Assembly: GCF_003013695.1 (NCBI RefSeq)
Contig: NZ_CP027792.1
Span: forward strand, 2,128,501 to 2,192,500
Length of the DNA: 64,000 nt
Source of the DNA: Pulveribacter suum
GTDB lineage: Bacteria; Pseudomonadota; Gammaproteobacteria; Burkholderiales; Burkholderiaceae_C
Direction of reading: 5' to 3'
The first letter of the stretch is position 1; each line of letters begins with the position of its first letter. The notes beneath the pieces are model-generated. The model was given only the letters and a program-made list of their open reading frames with translations. It was not told the origin of the DNA and made no database searches. Below are positions 16,795 through 26,492 of the stretch, piece by piece. Both the position numbers and the translations under genes were made by a program.

Positions 16795-18591
16795 TCACAC
16801 GCTGAACTGCAGTCGCGCCAGCTTCGCATACACGCCCCCCTGCGCCACCAGCTCCGCGTGACGCCCCATCTCCACCACCCTTCCTTGCTCCAGCACCACG
16901 ATCCGATCCGCGTGCTGCACCGTCGCCAGCCGGTGCGCGATGACCAGCGTGATGCGGCTGCCCGCCCGCTGCGCCAGCGCGGCGTCCAGCGCCTGCTGCA
17001 CGGCCCGCTCGCTGTGCGCATCCAGTGCGCTGGTAGCTTCGTCCAGCAGCAGCACCGGTGCATGCTTGAGCAGCGCCCGCGCGATGGCGATGCGCTGGCG
17101 CTGACCGCCCGACAGGCGCACGCCGCGCTCGCCCAAGAAGGTGTCGTAGCCGTCGGGCAGCGCCTCGATGAAGTCGTGCGCGAAGGCGGCGCGCGCGGCG
17201 GCGATGACTTCCTCGCGGCTGGCGTCGGGCCGGGCGTAGCGGATGTTGTCCAGCGCGCTGCTGGAAAAAATCACCGCGTCCTGCGGCACGGTGGCGATGC
17301 GCTCGCGCAGCGCGTGCAGGTTCCACTGGCGGACGTCCTGCCCGCCCAGCACGATGCGCCCCGCGCCCACGTCGTAAAACCGCTGCAGCAGCTGGAACAC
17401 GGTGGACTTGCCCGCGCCGCTGGCGCCGACCAGCGCCACGGTCTCGCCGGGCGCCACGCGCAGGGTGAAGTCGCTCAACGCGGGCCGCTCCGGACGCGAC
17501 GGGTAGTGGAACGTCACGCCTTCGAAGGCCAGCGCCAGCGGCGCGTCTGACGCAGAGCCCAACGGTAGCGCCGCGCCGTGGGCGCCTTCGGGCGAGCGGA
17601 TGTCCGGCTCGGTGGCCAGCAGCTCCATCAGCCGCTCCATGGCACCGGCCGCGCGCAGCAGGTCGCCGTACACCTCGCCCAGCACGGCCACGGCGCCGGC
17701 CAGGAAGAGCGCGTAGACGATCGTCTGCCCCAGGCTGCCGGCGCTCATCTGCCCGGCCAGCACGGCCTCGGCGCCGCGGTACAGGCCCCACAGCAGCAGC
17801 GCGGCGTTGGCGATGATGATGAAGGCAACCAGCAGCGCCCGCGCGCCGCTGCGGCGCACGGCGATGCGAAAGGCGGTCTCGGCCGCCGTGGCAAAGCGCG
17901 CGGCCTCACGGCCCTCGGCCGTGAAGCCCTGCACCACCGGCACGGCCGCCAGCACCTCGGCGGCGATGGCGCTAGCGTCGGCCACGCGGTCCTGGCTGGC
18001 GCGCGACAGGCGCCGCACGCTGCGCCCGATCCACAGCGTGGGCAGCACGACGACCAGCACGGCGGCCAGCGCCACCAGCATGACCATCGGGTTGGTCCAC
18101 ACCAGCATCGCCAGCGCGCCCAGGCCCAGCACCGCGTTGCGCAGGCCCATCGAGAACGACGAGCCGATCACCGTTTGCAACAGCGCGGCGTCGGCCGTCA
18201 GGCGTGACAGCACCTCGCCGCTCTGCGTGGTTTCAAAAAACGCCGGGCTTTGCCGCAGCACCTGCGCGTACACGCGGCTGCGCAGGTCGGCGGTGACGCG
18301 CTCGCCCAGCCAGCTCATGGCGTAGTAGCGCCCGGCCGAGAACACGCCCACGGCCACCGCCACGCCGAACAGCAGCGCGAAGTGCACGCGCAGGGCGCCC
18401 GCGTCACCGCCACCGGGCAGGCCCTGGTCGATCAGCTGGCGCAGCGCCATCGGGAAGGCCAGCGTGGCCGCGGCGGCCAGCAGCAGCAGGGCCAGGGCGG
18501 CGGCGATGGGCCAACGGTAGGGGCGCAGAAAGGGCAGCAGCGCACGCAGGGCGCGCGGCTGGCCGCGCTGGGGGCGGGTAGCGGGTTCCAT
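16795..18591 (-). CDS. ABC transporter, fused permease/ATPase (MsbA/LmrA-like half-transporter)
   Basis: A 598-residue exporter subunit with six membrane helices (about residues 20-310) followed by an ATPase domain: Walker A GASGAGKST (about 384), Q-loop VPQDAVIF, signature LSGGQRQRIAIARALL (about 494), Walker B VLLLDEATSALD and the H-loop VIAHRLATV. Works as a homodimer in the inner membrane. The substrate (lipid, drug or peptide) is not evident. The start at 18591 (MEPATRPQR) was chosen; the frame stays open far upstream but antisense to the rRNA methyltransferase gene region. It lies 122 bp downstream of that gene on the same strand. Confidence 0.9.
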   Translation of the reverse strand: MEPATRPQRGQPRALRALLPFLRPYRWPIAAALALLLLAAAATLAFPMALRQLIDQGLPGGGDAGALRVHFALLFGVAVAVGVFSAGRYYAMSWLGERVTADLRSRVYAQVLRQSPAFFETTQSGEVLSRLTADAALLQTVIGSSFSMGLRNAVLGLGALAMLVWTNPMVMLVALAAVLVVVLPTLWIGRSVRRLSRASQDRVADASAIAAEVLAAVPVVQGFTAEGREAARFATAAETAFRIAVRRSGARALLVAFIIIANAALLLWGLYRGAEAVLAGQMSAGSLGQTIVYALFLAGAVAVLGEVYGDLLRAAGAMERLMELLATEPDIRSPEGAHGAALPLGSASDAPLALAFEGVTFHYPSRPERPALSDFTLRVAPGETVALVGASGAGKSTVFQLLQRFYDVGAGRIVLGGQDVRQWNLHALRERIATVPQDAVIFSSSALDNIRYARPDASREEVIAAARAAFAHDFIEALPDGYDTFLGERGVRLSGGQRQRIAIARALLKHAPVLLLDEATSALDAHSERAVQQALDAALAQRAGSRITLVIAHRLATVQHADRIVVLEQGRVVEMGRHAELVAQGGVYAKLARLQFSV

Positions 18592-18713
18592 TTTTACTTT
18601 CGGGCGTGGGCGGGTCGTTTGCTGAAAAGGGCGCAACGCCCATTCTCTGCCGCCATGCGCCAACACCGCTCTGCAGGACAGGCCCTTGCCGCGATTGTCC
18701 GCAGCGTGCTGCT

Positions 18714-19502
18714 TCAGCGGCCCAGGCAGCCCGCCGCGCTGGCGTGCAGGCAGATGGCGGCGGCGGCGGCCACGTTCAGCGACTCCTCGCCGCCCGGCTG
18801 GGCGATGCGGATGTGCTGGCTGGCGCGCTGCTCCAGCAGGGGCGACACGCCCTGCCCTTCGTGCCCCATCACCCAGGCGCAGGGCCAGGGCAGCGCGGCG
18901 CGGTGCAGCAAGTCGCCCTGGTGCGAACTGGTGACCAAGAGCGGCGCCTGCAGCGCATCCAGCAGCGCCTGCACCTCCAGCCCTTCGACCAGCTGCAGCG
19001 CGAAGTGCGCACCCATGCCGGCGCGCAGCACCTTGGGCGACCACAGCGCGGCCGTGCCCTTGATGGCGGCGATCTGCGTGAAGCCGAAGGCCGCCGCGCA
19101 GCGCAGGATGGAGCCGACGTTGCCGGCGTCCTGCAGCCGGTCCAGCACCACGGTGGGGGCGTGCGGCTGCAGCTGGGCGGGCTCGCTCCAGTCCAGCACA
19201 AAGCCCATGCCGGCGGGGGATTCGAGCGCGCTGATGCTGGCCCACAACGCGTCCAGCAACACTATGCTTTTGATAGCTGCTTGCGCATACTGGGCGGGCG
19301 CTAGAGGCCAAAAAGACTCTGAAAACACGGCCACAGCCGGCTGTCGGCCGCGCGCCAGCGCAGCGCCGCACAGGTGGTCGCCCTCGACCCACACGCGGCC
19401 CTGGCGGCGGTAGGCGGTCGTGCCCTGGGCCAGGCGGCGCAGGTCTTTCACGAAGGCGTTATCGGCGGACTGGATGAAGGTGGGTGCGTGGGCGGCGGTC
19501 AT
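18714..19502 (-). CDS. TrmH/SpoU family RNA 2'-O-methyltransferase
   Basis: A 262-residue RNA ribose methyltransferase, RlmB- or TsnR-like. The three SpoU motifs are present: [19 protein letters not shown], then [16 protein letters not shown], then [20 protein letters not shown], forming the trefoil-knot SAM site. N-terminal residues 1-90 match the substrate-binding domain ([19 protein letters not shown]). Residues around [19 protein letters not shown] are encoded by an inserted copy of the dispersed palindromic repeat. The ATG overlaps the rnhB stop (ATGA). Confidence 0.9.
   Translation of the reverse strand: MTAAHAPTFIQSADNAFVKDLRRLAQGTTAYRRQGRVWVEGDHLCGAALARGRQPAVAVFSESFWPLAPAQYAQAAIKSIVLLDALWASISALESPAGMGFVLDWSEPAQLQPHAPTVVLDRLQDAGNVGSILRCAAAFGFTQIAAIKGTAALWSPKVLRAGMGAHFALQLVEGLEVQALLDALQAPLLVTSSHQGDLLHRAALPWPCAWVMGHEGQGVSPLLEQRASQHIRIAQPGGEESLNVAAAAAICLHASAAGCLGR
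19261..19325 (+). repeat. Dispersed palindromic repeat, copy D (inside the TrmH-family gene)
   Basis: GATAGCTGCTTGCGCATAC, then GGGCGCTAGAGGCCAAAAA. It is in frame with the gene and is translated from the minus strand as [18 protein letters not shown]. Confidence 0.8.
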
Positions 19503-20110
19503 GCGGCAATGGTGGACTTGGCCGCCAGCGCGCGGGCGACGGGGGCGAACGAGCGGCGGTGCTGCGGGCAGGCGCCGTGCTCGGCCAGCGCAGCCAGGTG
19601 GCGGGCGGTGCCGTAGCCCTTGTGTTCGGCAAAGCCGTAGTGCGGCCAGTCGGCGTGCAGCTGCTGGCACCAGCGGTCGCGCGTGACCTTGGCCAGGATG
19701 GAGGCGGCCGAGATGGCCTGCACCAGCGCATCGCCCTGCACGACGGCCTCCGCCGGCACGCTCAGCACGGGCAGGCGGTTGCCGTCCACCAGCACGCGGG
19801 CGGGTTTCAGGCGCAGGCCCTGCACGGCGCGGGCCATGGCCAGCAGGGTGGCCTGCAAGATGTTGTGTTCATCGATCTCTTGCACGCTGGCCTGGGCGAC
19901 GCTGACGCACAGCGCGTGGGCGCAGATCTCGTCGTACAGGCGCTCACGCCGGGTAGCGGTCAGGGCCTTGGAATCGGCCAGGCCGGCGATGGGCCGGGCG
20001 TCGTCCAGGATGACGGCGGCGGCCACCACGGGCCCGGCCAGCGGGCCGCGGCCAGCCTCGTCCACGCCGGCCATGAGGCCGGGCGCGTGCCAGTTCAGCG
20101 TGGCTTGCAT
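19499..20110 (-). CDS. rnhB: Ribonuclease HII
   Basis: Removes single ribonucleotides and RNA from RNA-DNA hybrids. The 203-residue product has the signature [20 protein letters not shown] with the first two catalytic acids (DE), the DSKALT segment, and later [13 protein letters not shown] and LVDGNRLP. Start at 20110 ([11 protein letters not shown]) lies 4 nt after the lpxB stop; an alternative ATG at 20152 would overlap lpxB by 38 nt. Part of the lpx run. Confidence 0.95.
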   Translation of the reverse strand: MQATLNWHAPGLMAGVDEAGRGPLAGPVVAAAVILDDARPIAGLADSKALTATRRERLYDEICAHALCVSVAQASVQEIDEHNILQATLLAMARAVQGLRLKPARVLVDGNRLPVLSVPAEAVVQGDALVQAISAASILAKVTRDRWCQQLHADWPHYGFAEHKGYGTARHLAALAEHGACPQHRRSFAPVARALAAKSTIAA

Positions 20111-20114
20111 GTTG

Positions 20115-21275
20115 TCAGGCCTGCAAAAGCGTCTGGATGGCATGGGCGGCAAGGCGCGGAGTGTCGCGCAGCAGGCTTTCGTGCAGCGCGGTGAAGCGCT
20201 GCTGCAGCGCGGCGATGCGCGCGGGCTGGTGGCGATAGGCGTCCAGCCAGTCGGTGACGGCCGCCGCCAGGGCCTGGGGGCTGGCCGCGTCCTGCAGCAG
20301 CTCGGGCACGACGAAGTCGCGGCACAGGATGTTGGGCAGGCCGACCCAGGGCTGCAGCTGCTTCGCGCGCATCAGGCGCCAGCTGATCGGGTGCATGTGG
20401 TAGCCGATGACCATGGGGCGCTTGAACAGCGCCGCCTCCAGCGTGGCGGTGCCGCTGGCAATCAGCGTCGCGTCGCAGGCGGCCAGCACGGCGTGGGACT
20501 GGCCGGTGACGATGGTCAGGGCGTCTGCCAGGCCGCATTCGGCAGCGATGCGGCGGATGCGGTCCTGCAGCGCGGGCACCGCCGGCACTATCAGTGTGAT
20601 AGCTGGCCGCGCTTGCTTGACGAGCGCTGCCGCCTGAAAGAAGGGTTTGGCGATGTAAGCCACCTCGGCCGAGCGGCTGCCGGGCAGGATGGCCAGCACC
20701 TCGCCCTGTTCGTCCAGGCCCAGCGCGCGCCGCGCGGCGAGCCGGTCAGGCTGCAGCGGGATGACGCGGGCCAGTGGGTGGCCGACGTAGGTGGCGGCGA
20801 TGCCGTGGCGCGCCAGCAGCTCGGGCTCGAACGGGAAGATGCACAGCACGTGGTCGCAGCTGGCGCGGATGGTCTCCACCCGCTGGGCGCGCCAGGCCCA
20901 GATGGAGGGGCAGACGAAGTGCACGGTCTTCACGCCGCGCGCGCGCAGGCGCGCCTCCAGGCCGAGGTTGAAGTCGGGCGCGTCCACGCCGATGAAGACG
21001 TCGGGCCGGTCGGTGGTCAGCAGGCGCGTGCCCAGCGCCTTGCGGATGCGCACCAGGCCCAGCAGGCGGCGCACCAGCTCGACGCTGTAGCCGTGCACGG
21101 CCAGGCGCTCGCTGGGCCACCAGGCGTCGAAGCCGCGCTCTTGCATGCGCGGCCCGCCGATGCCCATGCTGGCCACGTCGGGCCACTGCGCGCGCAGGCC
21201 GTCCAGCAGCAGGCCGGCCAGCAGGTCGCCGGACGTCTCGCCGGCCACCATGGCAACGCGTGGTGGGATGTGCAT
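20115..21275 (-). CDS. lpxB: Lipid-A-disaccharide synthase
   Basis: Condenses UDP-2,3-diacylglucosamine with lipid X to the tetra-acyl disaccharide of lipid A, at the inner membrane. The 386-residue product begins with [15 protein letters not shown], has [38 protein letters not shown] and the nucleotide-sugar site LPGSRSAEV, as in GT19 enzymes. Residues about 213-231 ([18 protein letters not shown]) are encoded within a copy of the dispersed repeat. Confidence 0.96.
   Translation of the reverse strand: MHIPPRVAMVAGETSGDLLAGLLLDGLRAQWPDVASMGIGGPRMQERGFDAWWPSERLAVHGYSVELVRRLLGLVRIRKALGTRLLTTDRPDVFIGVDAPDFNLGLEARLRARGVKTVHFVCPSIWAWRAQRVETIRASCDHVLCIFPFEPELLARHGIAATYVGHPLARVIPLQPDRLAARRALGLDEQGEVLAILPGSRSAEVAYIAKPFFQAAALVKQARPAITLIVPAVPALQDRIRRIAAECGLADALTIVTGQSHAVLAACDATLIASGTATLEAALFKRPMVIGYHMHPISWRLMRAKQLQPWVGLPNILCRDFVVPELLQDAASPQALAAAVTDWLDAYRHQPARIAALQQRFTALHESLLRDTPRLAAHAIQTLLQA
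20587..20641 (+). repeat. Dispersed palindromic repeat, copy E (inside lpxB)
   Basis: ACTATCAGTGTGATAGCTGG, then CGCGCTTGCTTGACGAGCGC. More diverged than copies H or I but keeps the TGATAGCTG head and the GCGCTTG / GAGCGC core. Read through as [16 protein letters not shown]. Confidence 0.65.
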
Positions 21276-21300
21276 CTCGCCTGCCCGCCCAATGGTTGGA

Positions 21301-22095
21301 TCAGCGCACGATGCCGCGGCGCGACTGCGCGGCGAAGTCGCGCAGCTGGCGCACGTCGGCGGCGCCTTCGGCGCTGTCCTGCGCCAGCGCGTCCAGCGCC
21401 TGCAGCGCCGCCTGCAGGGTCAGGCCCTGGCGGTACAGCAGGCGGTAGGCCTGCTTGAGAGCACCGATACGCGCGCCGGAAAAGCCCCGGCGGCGCAGCC
21501 CTTCGGTGTTCAAGCCGCGGGCGGCCAGCGGGTTGCCGTCCACCATGGTGAAGGGCGGCACATCTTGGGAGACATGGCTGGCAAAACCGGCCATGGCGTG
21601 CGCGCCGATGCGGCAGAACTGGTGCACGCCCGTCAGCCCGCCCAGGATGACATGGTCGCCCACGTGGACGTGGCCGGCCAGTGTGGCGTTGTTGGCCAGC
21701 ACGGTGTGGTTGCCCACGGTGCAGTCGTGCGCGACATGCACGTAGGCCATGATCCAGTTGTCGTCGCCCAGCGTGGTCACGCCCGCGTCCTGCACCGTGC
21801 CGGTGTTGAAGGTGCAGAACTCGCGAATGGTGTTGCGGTCGCCGATGACCAGGCGCGTGGGCTCGCCGGCGTATTTCTTGTCCTGCGGGGCGGCGCCCAG
21901 TGAGGCGAACTGAAAGATGCGGTTGTCCGCGCCGATCCGGGTGTGGCCCTCGATCACGCAGTGCGCGCCGACGCTGGTGCCCGCGCCGATGGCCACGTGC
22001 GGGCCGATGACGGCGTATGGCCCGACCGAGACGCCCTCGCCCAGCCGCGCGGCGGCGTCAACGATGGCGGTGGGATGGATGCTGGAGGAGCTCAC
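21301..22095 (-). CDS. lpxA: Acyl-ACP--UDP-N-acetylglucosamine O-acyltransferase
   Basis: First enzyme of lipid A synthesis: moves an R-3-hydroxyacyl chain from ACP to the 3-OH of UDP-GlcNAc. The 264-residue product is a left-handed beta-helix with many hexapeptide repeats ([27 protein letters not shown]), the catalytic histidine region [17 protein letters not shown], and the C-terminal helical domain ([11 protein letters not shown]). Lies 25 bp upstream of lpxB and 39 bp downstream of fabZ. Confidence 0.97.
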   Translation of the reverse strand: MSSSSIHPTAIVDAAARLGEGVSVGPYAVIGPHVAIGAGTSVGAHCVIEGHTRIGADNRIFQFASLGAAPQDKKYAGEPTRLVIGDRNTIREFCTFNTGTVQDAGVTTLGDDNWIMAYVHVAHDCTVGNHTVLANNATLAGHVHVGDHVILGGLTGVHQFCRIGAHAMAGFASHVSQDVPPFTMVDGNPLAARGLNTEGLRRRGFSGARIGALKQAYRLLYRQGLTLQAALQALDALAQDSAEGAADVRQLRDFAAQSRRGIVR

Positions 22096-22134
22096 GCGGC
22101 GCCCTGCCCTGGCTGCTGCTGCGGCAACAACGCC

Positions 22135-22572
22135 TCAGGCCACCGTCCGCATGGTGCACATGATCTCGGCCTCGCAGGCCACACTGTCGCCCACGCGAGC
22201 GACGCCCTTGAATTTGTAGATGCCGCCCTTGATGCGGTCCAGCTCCACATCCAGGATGAGCTGGTCGCCCGGCTCCACGGGGCGCTTGAAGCGCGCGCCG
22301 TCGATGCCGACGAAATAGAAGACTTTGTCGGCGCCCGGGGCCTCGCCCATCATGTCAAACGACAGCAAGCCGGCCGCCTGGGCCAGCGCCTCGAGCATCA
22401 GCACGCCCGGCATGACGGGGCGCGCGGGAAAGTGACCGGTAAAGAAGGGCTCGTTGATGGTGACGTTCTTGATCGCCTGGATGCGCTTGCCGCGTTCGAG
22501 CTCGGCCACACGGTCCACCAGCAAAAACGGGTAGCGGTGCGGCAGGAGCTTGAGAATCTGATGGATATCCAT
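22135..22572 (-). CDS. fabZ: 3-hydroxyacyl-ACP dehydratase
   Basis: Dehydrates 3-hydroxyacyl-ACP in fatty acid elongation and competes with LpxA/LpxD for the same substrates, which explains its place in the lpx operon. The 145-residue hot-dog protein has [14 protein letters not shown], catalytic H47 in [14 protein letters not shown], and E61 in [11 protein letters not shown]. Normal length. Confidence 0.97.
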   Translation of the reverse strand: MDIHQILKLLPHRYPFLLVDRVAELERGKRIQAIKNVTINEPFFTGHFPARPVMPGVLMLEALAQAAGLLSFDMMGEAPGADKVFYFVGIDGARFKRPVEPGDQLILDVELDRIKGGIYKFKGVARVGDSVACEAEIMCTMRTVA

Positions 22573-22587
22573 TGTTGTTTGAGCGGC

Positions 22588-23571
22588 CTAGCCGTCTTTG
22601 CGAGTCTGTTCGAGAGCCTTGATGCGTTCACGCAGCTTGTGCAGCTGGCGCAGTGTGGCGGCGTTCTTTTCCCAGCGGGCATTGTCGTCCATGGGGAACA
22701 CGCCCGTGTACTGCCCCGGCCGGGAGATGGAGTGCGTGACCACCGTGTTGGTGGAAATGTGCACATTGTCCGCCAACTCCAGGTGCCCGATGATGGATGC
22801 CGCCCCCGCGATGGTGCAGTGCGCGCCGATCTTCGTGCTGCCGGCCACCGCCGAGCAGCCGGCCATGGCGGTGTGCCGGCCGATGTGCACGTTGTGGGCG
22901 ATCTGGATCAGGTTGTCCAGCTTCACGCCGTCCTCGATCACGGTGTCGCCCAGGGCGCCGCGGTCGATACAGGTGTTGGCGCCGATCTCTACGTCGTCGC
23001 CGATGCGCACGGCGCCCAGCTGCTCGATCTTGACCCACTGGCCGGCCTCGTGTGCAAAGCCAAAGCCGTCGGCGCCGATGACCACGCCCGGGTGCACGAT
23101 GCAGCGCTCGCCAAGCTGGCAATGCTCGCCCACGGTGACGCGCGACTTGAGCTGCGTGTGCGCGCCGATGACGGCGCCGCGCTCGACCACGCACAGCGGG
23201 CCGATGCGGGCCGTCGGGTGTACCTGCGCCAGCGCATGCACCACGGCGCTGGGGTGGATGCCGGCCTGGTCGTCCTCGTGCCGGTGCTCGCGCGCCCACA
23301 GCTGCGTGACGCGGGCGAAGTACACGTAGGGGTCGGCTGCCACGATGCAGGCGCCGCGCGCCAGCGCCGCCTCGCGCATCGCAGGGCCCACAATGACGCA
23401 GGCCGCCTGCGAGGCGGCCAGCTGCGACTGATAGCGCGGATTGCTCAGGAAGGACAGCGCATCGCTGCCGGCCGTCTGCAGGGGGGCGATGGCATGGACC
23501 TGGGCCTCCCGGCTGGCGCCTTCAAGCGCGCCGCCCAGCGCATCGACGATGGCTCCCAGCCGCAAGCTCAC
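22588..23571 (-). CDS. lpxD: UDP-3-O-(3-hydroxyacyl)glucosamine N-acyltransferase
   Basis: Adds the second hydroxyacyl chain, at N-2, in lipid A synthesis. The 327-residue product has the N-terminal uridine-binding domain (residues 1-100), a hexapeptide-repeat beta-helix ([20 protein letters not shown] and onward) with VGADGFGF-like [13 protein letters not shown], the catalytic histidine in IAHNVHIG, and a C-terminal helix. Situated 15 bp upstream of fabZ. Confidence 0.97.
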   Translation of the reverse strand: MSLRLGAIVDALGGALEGASREAQVHAIAPLQTAGSDALSFLSNPRYQSQLAASQAACVIVGPAMREAALARGACIVAADPYVYFARVTQLWAREHRHEDDQAGIHPSAVVHALAQVHPTARIGPLCVVERGAVIGAHTQLKSRVTVGEHCQLGERCIVHPGVVIGADGFGFAHEAGQWVKIEQLGAVRIGDDVEIGANTCIDRGALGDTVIEDGVKLDNLIQIAHNVHIGRHTAMAGCSAVAGSTKIGAHCTIAGAASIIGHLELADNVHISTNTVVTHSISRPGQYTGVFPMDDNARWEKNAATLRQLHKLRERIKALEQTRKDG

Positions 23572-23607
23572 GCGCCGCCCACCCTGGCTCCACCGGCCCC
23601 GGGCCGG

Positions 23608-24135
23608 TTACTTGCCACCGTTCGCCGGTGCCGCGTTCATGGCCTTGATGACCTTGTCGGTGATGTCGTGCTTGGGGTTGATGTAGACGGCTTCCTGCAG
23701 GATGACGTCGTACTTCTCGGCCTCGGCCACTTGCTTGACGATGCGGTTGGCACGCTCGAGCACCTGGCTCAGCTCTTCGTTCTTGCGGGCGCTCAGGTCT
23801 TCCTGGAACTCGCGGCGCTTGCGCTGGAAGTCGCGGTCCTGGTCCACCAGCTGGCGCTGGCGCGATGCGCGCTGGCTCTCTGCCATGGTGGGCGCCTCGC
23901 GCTCGAACTTCTCGGTGGCGGACTTCAGGGTGCTGCCCTGATCGACCAGCTCCTTCTCGCGGCGCGAGAATTCCTGCTCCAGCTTGGCCTGGGCCGCCTT
24001 GGCGGAGCTGGCCTCGCGGAAGACGCGGTCGGTGTTCACGAAGCCGGCCTTGAACTCCTGCGCCTGGGCGGGAGCGGCAATGGCCATGGCGCCCAGCAGG
24101 ACGGCCAGGGGGAATTGGCGGACAAACGATTTCAT
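23608..24135 (-). CDS. skp: Periplasmic chaperone Skp/OmpH
   Basis: Holds unfolded outer-membrane proteins in the periplasm on their way to BamA. The 175-residue precursor has a signal peptide ending APAQAQ (about residue 26), the family start FKAGFVNTDRVFREA, and then two long charged helices (tentacles) rich in Glu/Arg/Gln. The ATG overlaps the bamA stop by one base (TAATG). Confidence 0.94.
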   Translation of the reverse strand: MKSFVRQFPLAVLLGAMAIAAPAQAQEFKAGFVNTDRVFREASSAKAAQAKLEQEFSRREKELVDQGSTLKSATEKFEREAPTMAESQRASRQRQLVDQDRDFQRKRREFQEDLSARKNEELSQVLERANRIVKQVAEAEKYDVILQEAVYINPKHDITDKVIKAMNAAPANGGK

Positions 24136-26432
24136 TAGAAGGACGTTCCGATCTGGAATTGCAGTTTCTGGATTCTATCGCCGGCGAATTTGCGCACCGG
24201 CTGGGCATAGGCGATGCGCAGCGGGCCCAGCGGGGAGATCCAGCTCAGGCCGATGCCGGCGGAGGCGCGCATGTCGCTCAGCTCCCACTTCTCATTCTCG
24301 CCATAGACGTTGCCGGCATCCACGAAGGTGAACCAGCGCAGCGTGCGGTCGTTGCCGGCGCCGGGGAACGGCGCAATGAGTTCGGCGTTGAGGGTGATCT
24401 TCTTGGGGCCGCCGAGCGACGCGCCCGTCACGTCGCGCGGGCCCAGGGTGCCCTGGTCGAAACCGCGCACCGAACCCAGGCCGCCCGAATAGAAGTTCTT
24501 GAACACCGGGAAGGGCCGGCCGTTCATGCCCTTGCCCACGCCCAGCTCCCCGTTGAAGGCGATGGTGAACTGCTTGTTCAGGGGCACGTACTGCTGGTAC
24601 TGGTAGTTGGCCCGCACGTAGCGCGCATCGCCCGCCACCGACCACTCGGAATTCAGCCGCTGGTAGCGGCCCGAGTTGGGCGCCAGCGCGCTGTCGCGGT
24701 CGTCGCGCGACCAGCCGATGGTCAGCGGCACGGCGAAGCTGGAGTAGCCGAACTTCTCGGCATACGACAGGTAGGCCGCGGGGATGTTGGTGCCCGCCTT
24801 GATGCGTGTTTGCTCGGCGCCGCCGCCAAAGAACACAGTGTCGGTCTCGCTGAACGGCACGCCAAAGCGCACGCTGGCGCCGGCCGTCACCAGTTCGTAG
24901 TTGCCGCCCTGGTCTTCATACGGCTTGGCTGTGCGGTAGTACAGGTCCAGCGTGCGCGAGACGCCGTCCTGGGTGAAGTACGGGTCGGTGGTGGAGAACA
25001 CGAGCGTGCGGCGGTACTTGCTGGTGTTGACGTCCACGCCCAGGTAGTTGCCCGAGCCGAAGACGTTTTCCTGCTTGATGCCGAACGACAGCGAGATCTT
25101 CTCGGCGCTGGAAAAACCTGCGCCCAGCTGCAGCGAGCCGGTGGGCTTTTCCTGCACGTTCACCACCAGGTCCACCTGGTCGGGCGAGCCGGGCACTTCC
25201 TGCGTCTCGACGTTGACCTCGGTGAAGTAGCCCAGGCGGTCCACGCGGTCGCGCGAGAGCTTGATCTTGTCGCCGTCGTACCAGGAGGCCTCGAACTGGC
25301 GGAACTCGCGGCGGATGACTTCGTCGCGCGTGCGGTTGTTGCCCGAGACGTTGATGCGGCGCACGTAGGCGCGGCGCGACGGCTCGGCGCGCAGTGCGAT
25401 GGCCACGCGGTTGTGTTCGCGGTCCACCTCGGGCACGGCCTCGACACGGGCGAAGGCGAAGCCGAAGTTGCCGAAGTGATCGGTGAAGGCCTTGGTGGTT
25501 TCGGCCACGCGATCGGCGTTGTAGGGCTCGCCCGGGCGGATGGTGACCAGCGACTTGAACTCGTCGTCGCGGTCCAGGTAGTTGCCTTCGAGCTTGACGC
25601 CCGAGACCACGTAGCTGGGCCCCTCCGTCACGTTGACGGTGATGGAGATGTCCTGCTTGTCCGGCGAGATGGCGACCTGGGTGGAGTCGATGCGGAACTC
25701 CAGGTAGCCACGCGCCAGGTAGTACGAGCGCAGTGTCTCCAGGTCGGCATTGAGCTTGGCGCGCGAGTAGCGGTTGCTCTTGGTGTACCAGCTCAGCCAG
25801 CCGCCGGTGTCCTGGTCGAACAGGCCCTTGAGCGTGGATTCGCTGAATGCCTGGTTGCCCAGGATGTGGATTTCCTTGATCTTGGCCGGGTCGCCCTCGG
25901 TCACCGTGAAGGTCACGTTGACGCGGTTGCGCTCGATCGGCGTGACGGTGGTCACCACCTCGGCGCCGTACAGGCTGCGATTGATGTACTGGCGCTTCAA
26001 TTCCTGCTCGGCGCGGTCGGCCAGGGCCTTGTCGAACGGACGGCCTTCGGTCAGGCCGACGTCGCGCATGGCTTTTTTCAGCGTGTCCTTGTCGAACTCC
26101 TTGGTGCCGGCGAAGTCCACGTCGGCCACCGTGGGGCGCTCTTCCACGACCACCACCAGCACGTTGCCGGAAGCCTCCAGGCGCACGTCCTTGAACAGGC
26201 CCAGGGCAAACAGCGCGCGGATGGCGGCGGCGCCCTTTTCGTCGTTGTACTCGTCGCCCACGCGCATGGGCAGCGACGCGAAGATGGTGCCCGGCTCCAC
26301 CCGCTGCAGGCCCTCCACGCGGATGTCCTGCACCTTGAAGGGCTGCAGCGCCCAGGCGGCGTTGGCGGCAAGGGCAAGGGCCGCTACGGCCGTTGCAGTG
26401 CGAACGCCCAGGCGATTGATGGTTTTTCTCAT
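24135..26432 (-). CDS. bamA: Outer membrane protein assembly factor BamA
   Basis: Central component of the BAM complex that inserts beta-barrels into the outer membrane. The 765-residue precursor has a signal peptide (LALAANAAWA), five POTRA domains (about residues 28-350, starting FKVQDIRVEGLQRVEPGTIF) and a 16-strand barrel with the conserved VRGFDQGTLGPRD loop (VRGF motif) and a C-terminal aromatic (QIGTSF). Sits between rseP and skp. Confidence 0.97.
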   Translation of the reverse strand: MRKTINRLGVRTATAVAALALAANAAWALQPFKVQDIRVEGLQRVEPGTIFASLPMRVGDEYNDEKGAAAIRALFALGLFKDVRLEASGNVLVVVVEERPTVADVDFAGTKEFDKDTLKKAMRDVGLTEGRPFDKALADRAEQELKRQYINRSLYGAEVVTTVTPIERNRVNVTFTVTEGDPAKIKEIHILGNQAFSESTLKGLFDQDTGGWLSWYTKSNRYSRAKLNADLETLRSYYLARGYLEFRIDSTQVAISPDKQDISITVNVTEGPSYVVSGVKLEGNYLDRDDEFKSLVTIRPGEPYNADRVAETTKAFTDHFGNFGFAFARVEAVPEVDREHNRVAIALRAEPSRRAYVRRINVSGNNRTRDEVIRREFRQFEASWYDGDKIKLSRDRVDRLGYFTEVNVETQEVPGSPDQVDLVVNVQEKPTGSLQLGAGFSSAEKISLSFGIKQENVFGSGNYLGVDVNTSKYRRTLVFSTTDPYFTQDGVSRTLDLYYRTAKPYEDQGGNYELVTAGASVRFGVPFSETDTVFFGGGAEQTRIKAGTNIPAAYLSYAEKFGYSSFAVPLTIGWSRDDRDSALAPNSGRYQRLNSEWSVAGDARYVRANYQYQQYVPLNKQFTIAFNGELGVGKGMNGRPFPVFKNFYSGGLGSVRGFDQGTLGPRDVTGASLGGPKKITLNAELIAPFPGAGNDRTLRWFTFVDAGNVYGENEKWELSDMRASAGIGLSWISPLGPLRIAYAQPVRKFAGDRIQKLQFQIGTSF

Positions 26433-26492
26433 GAGTGGAGTGAAGCTGGCGCCGGCGCCGCGCGCGTGGTTGCGGCGGCTGCGGCGAAAGGG

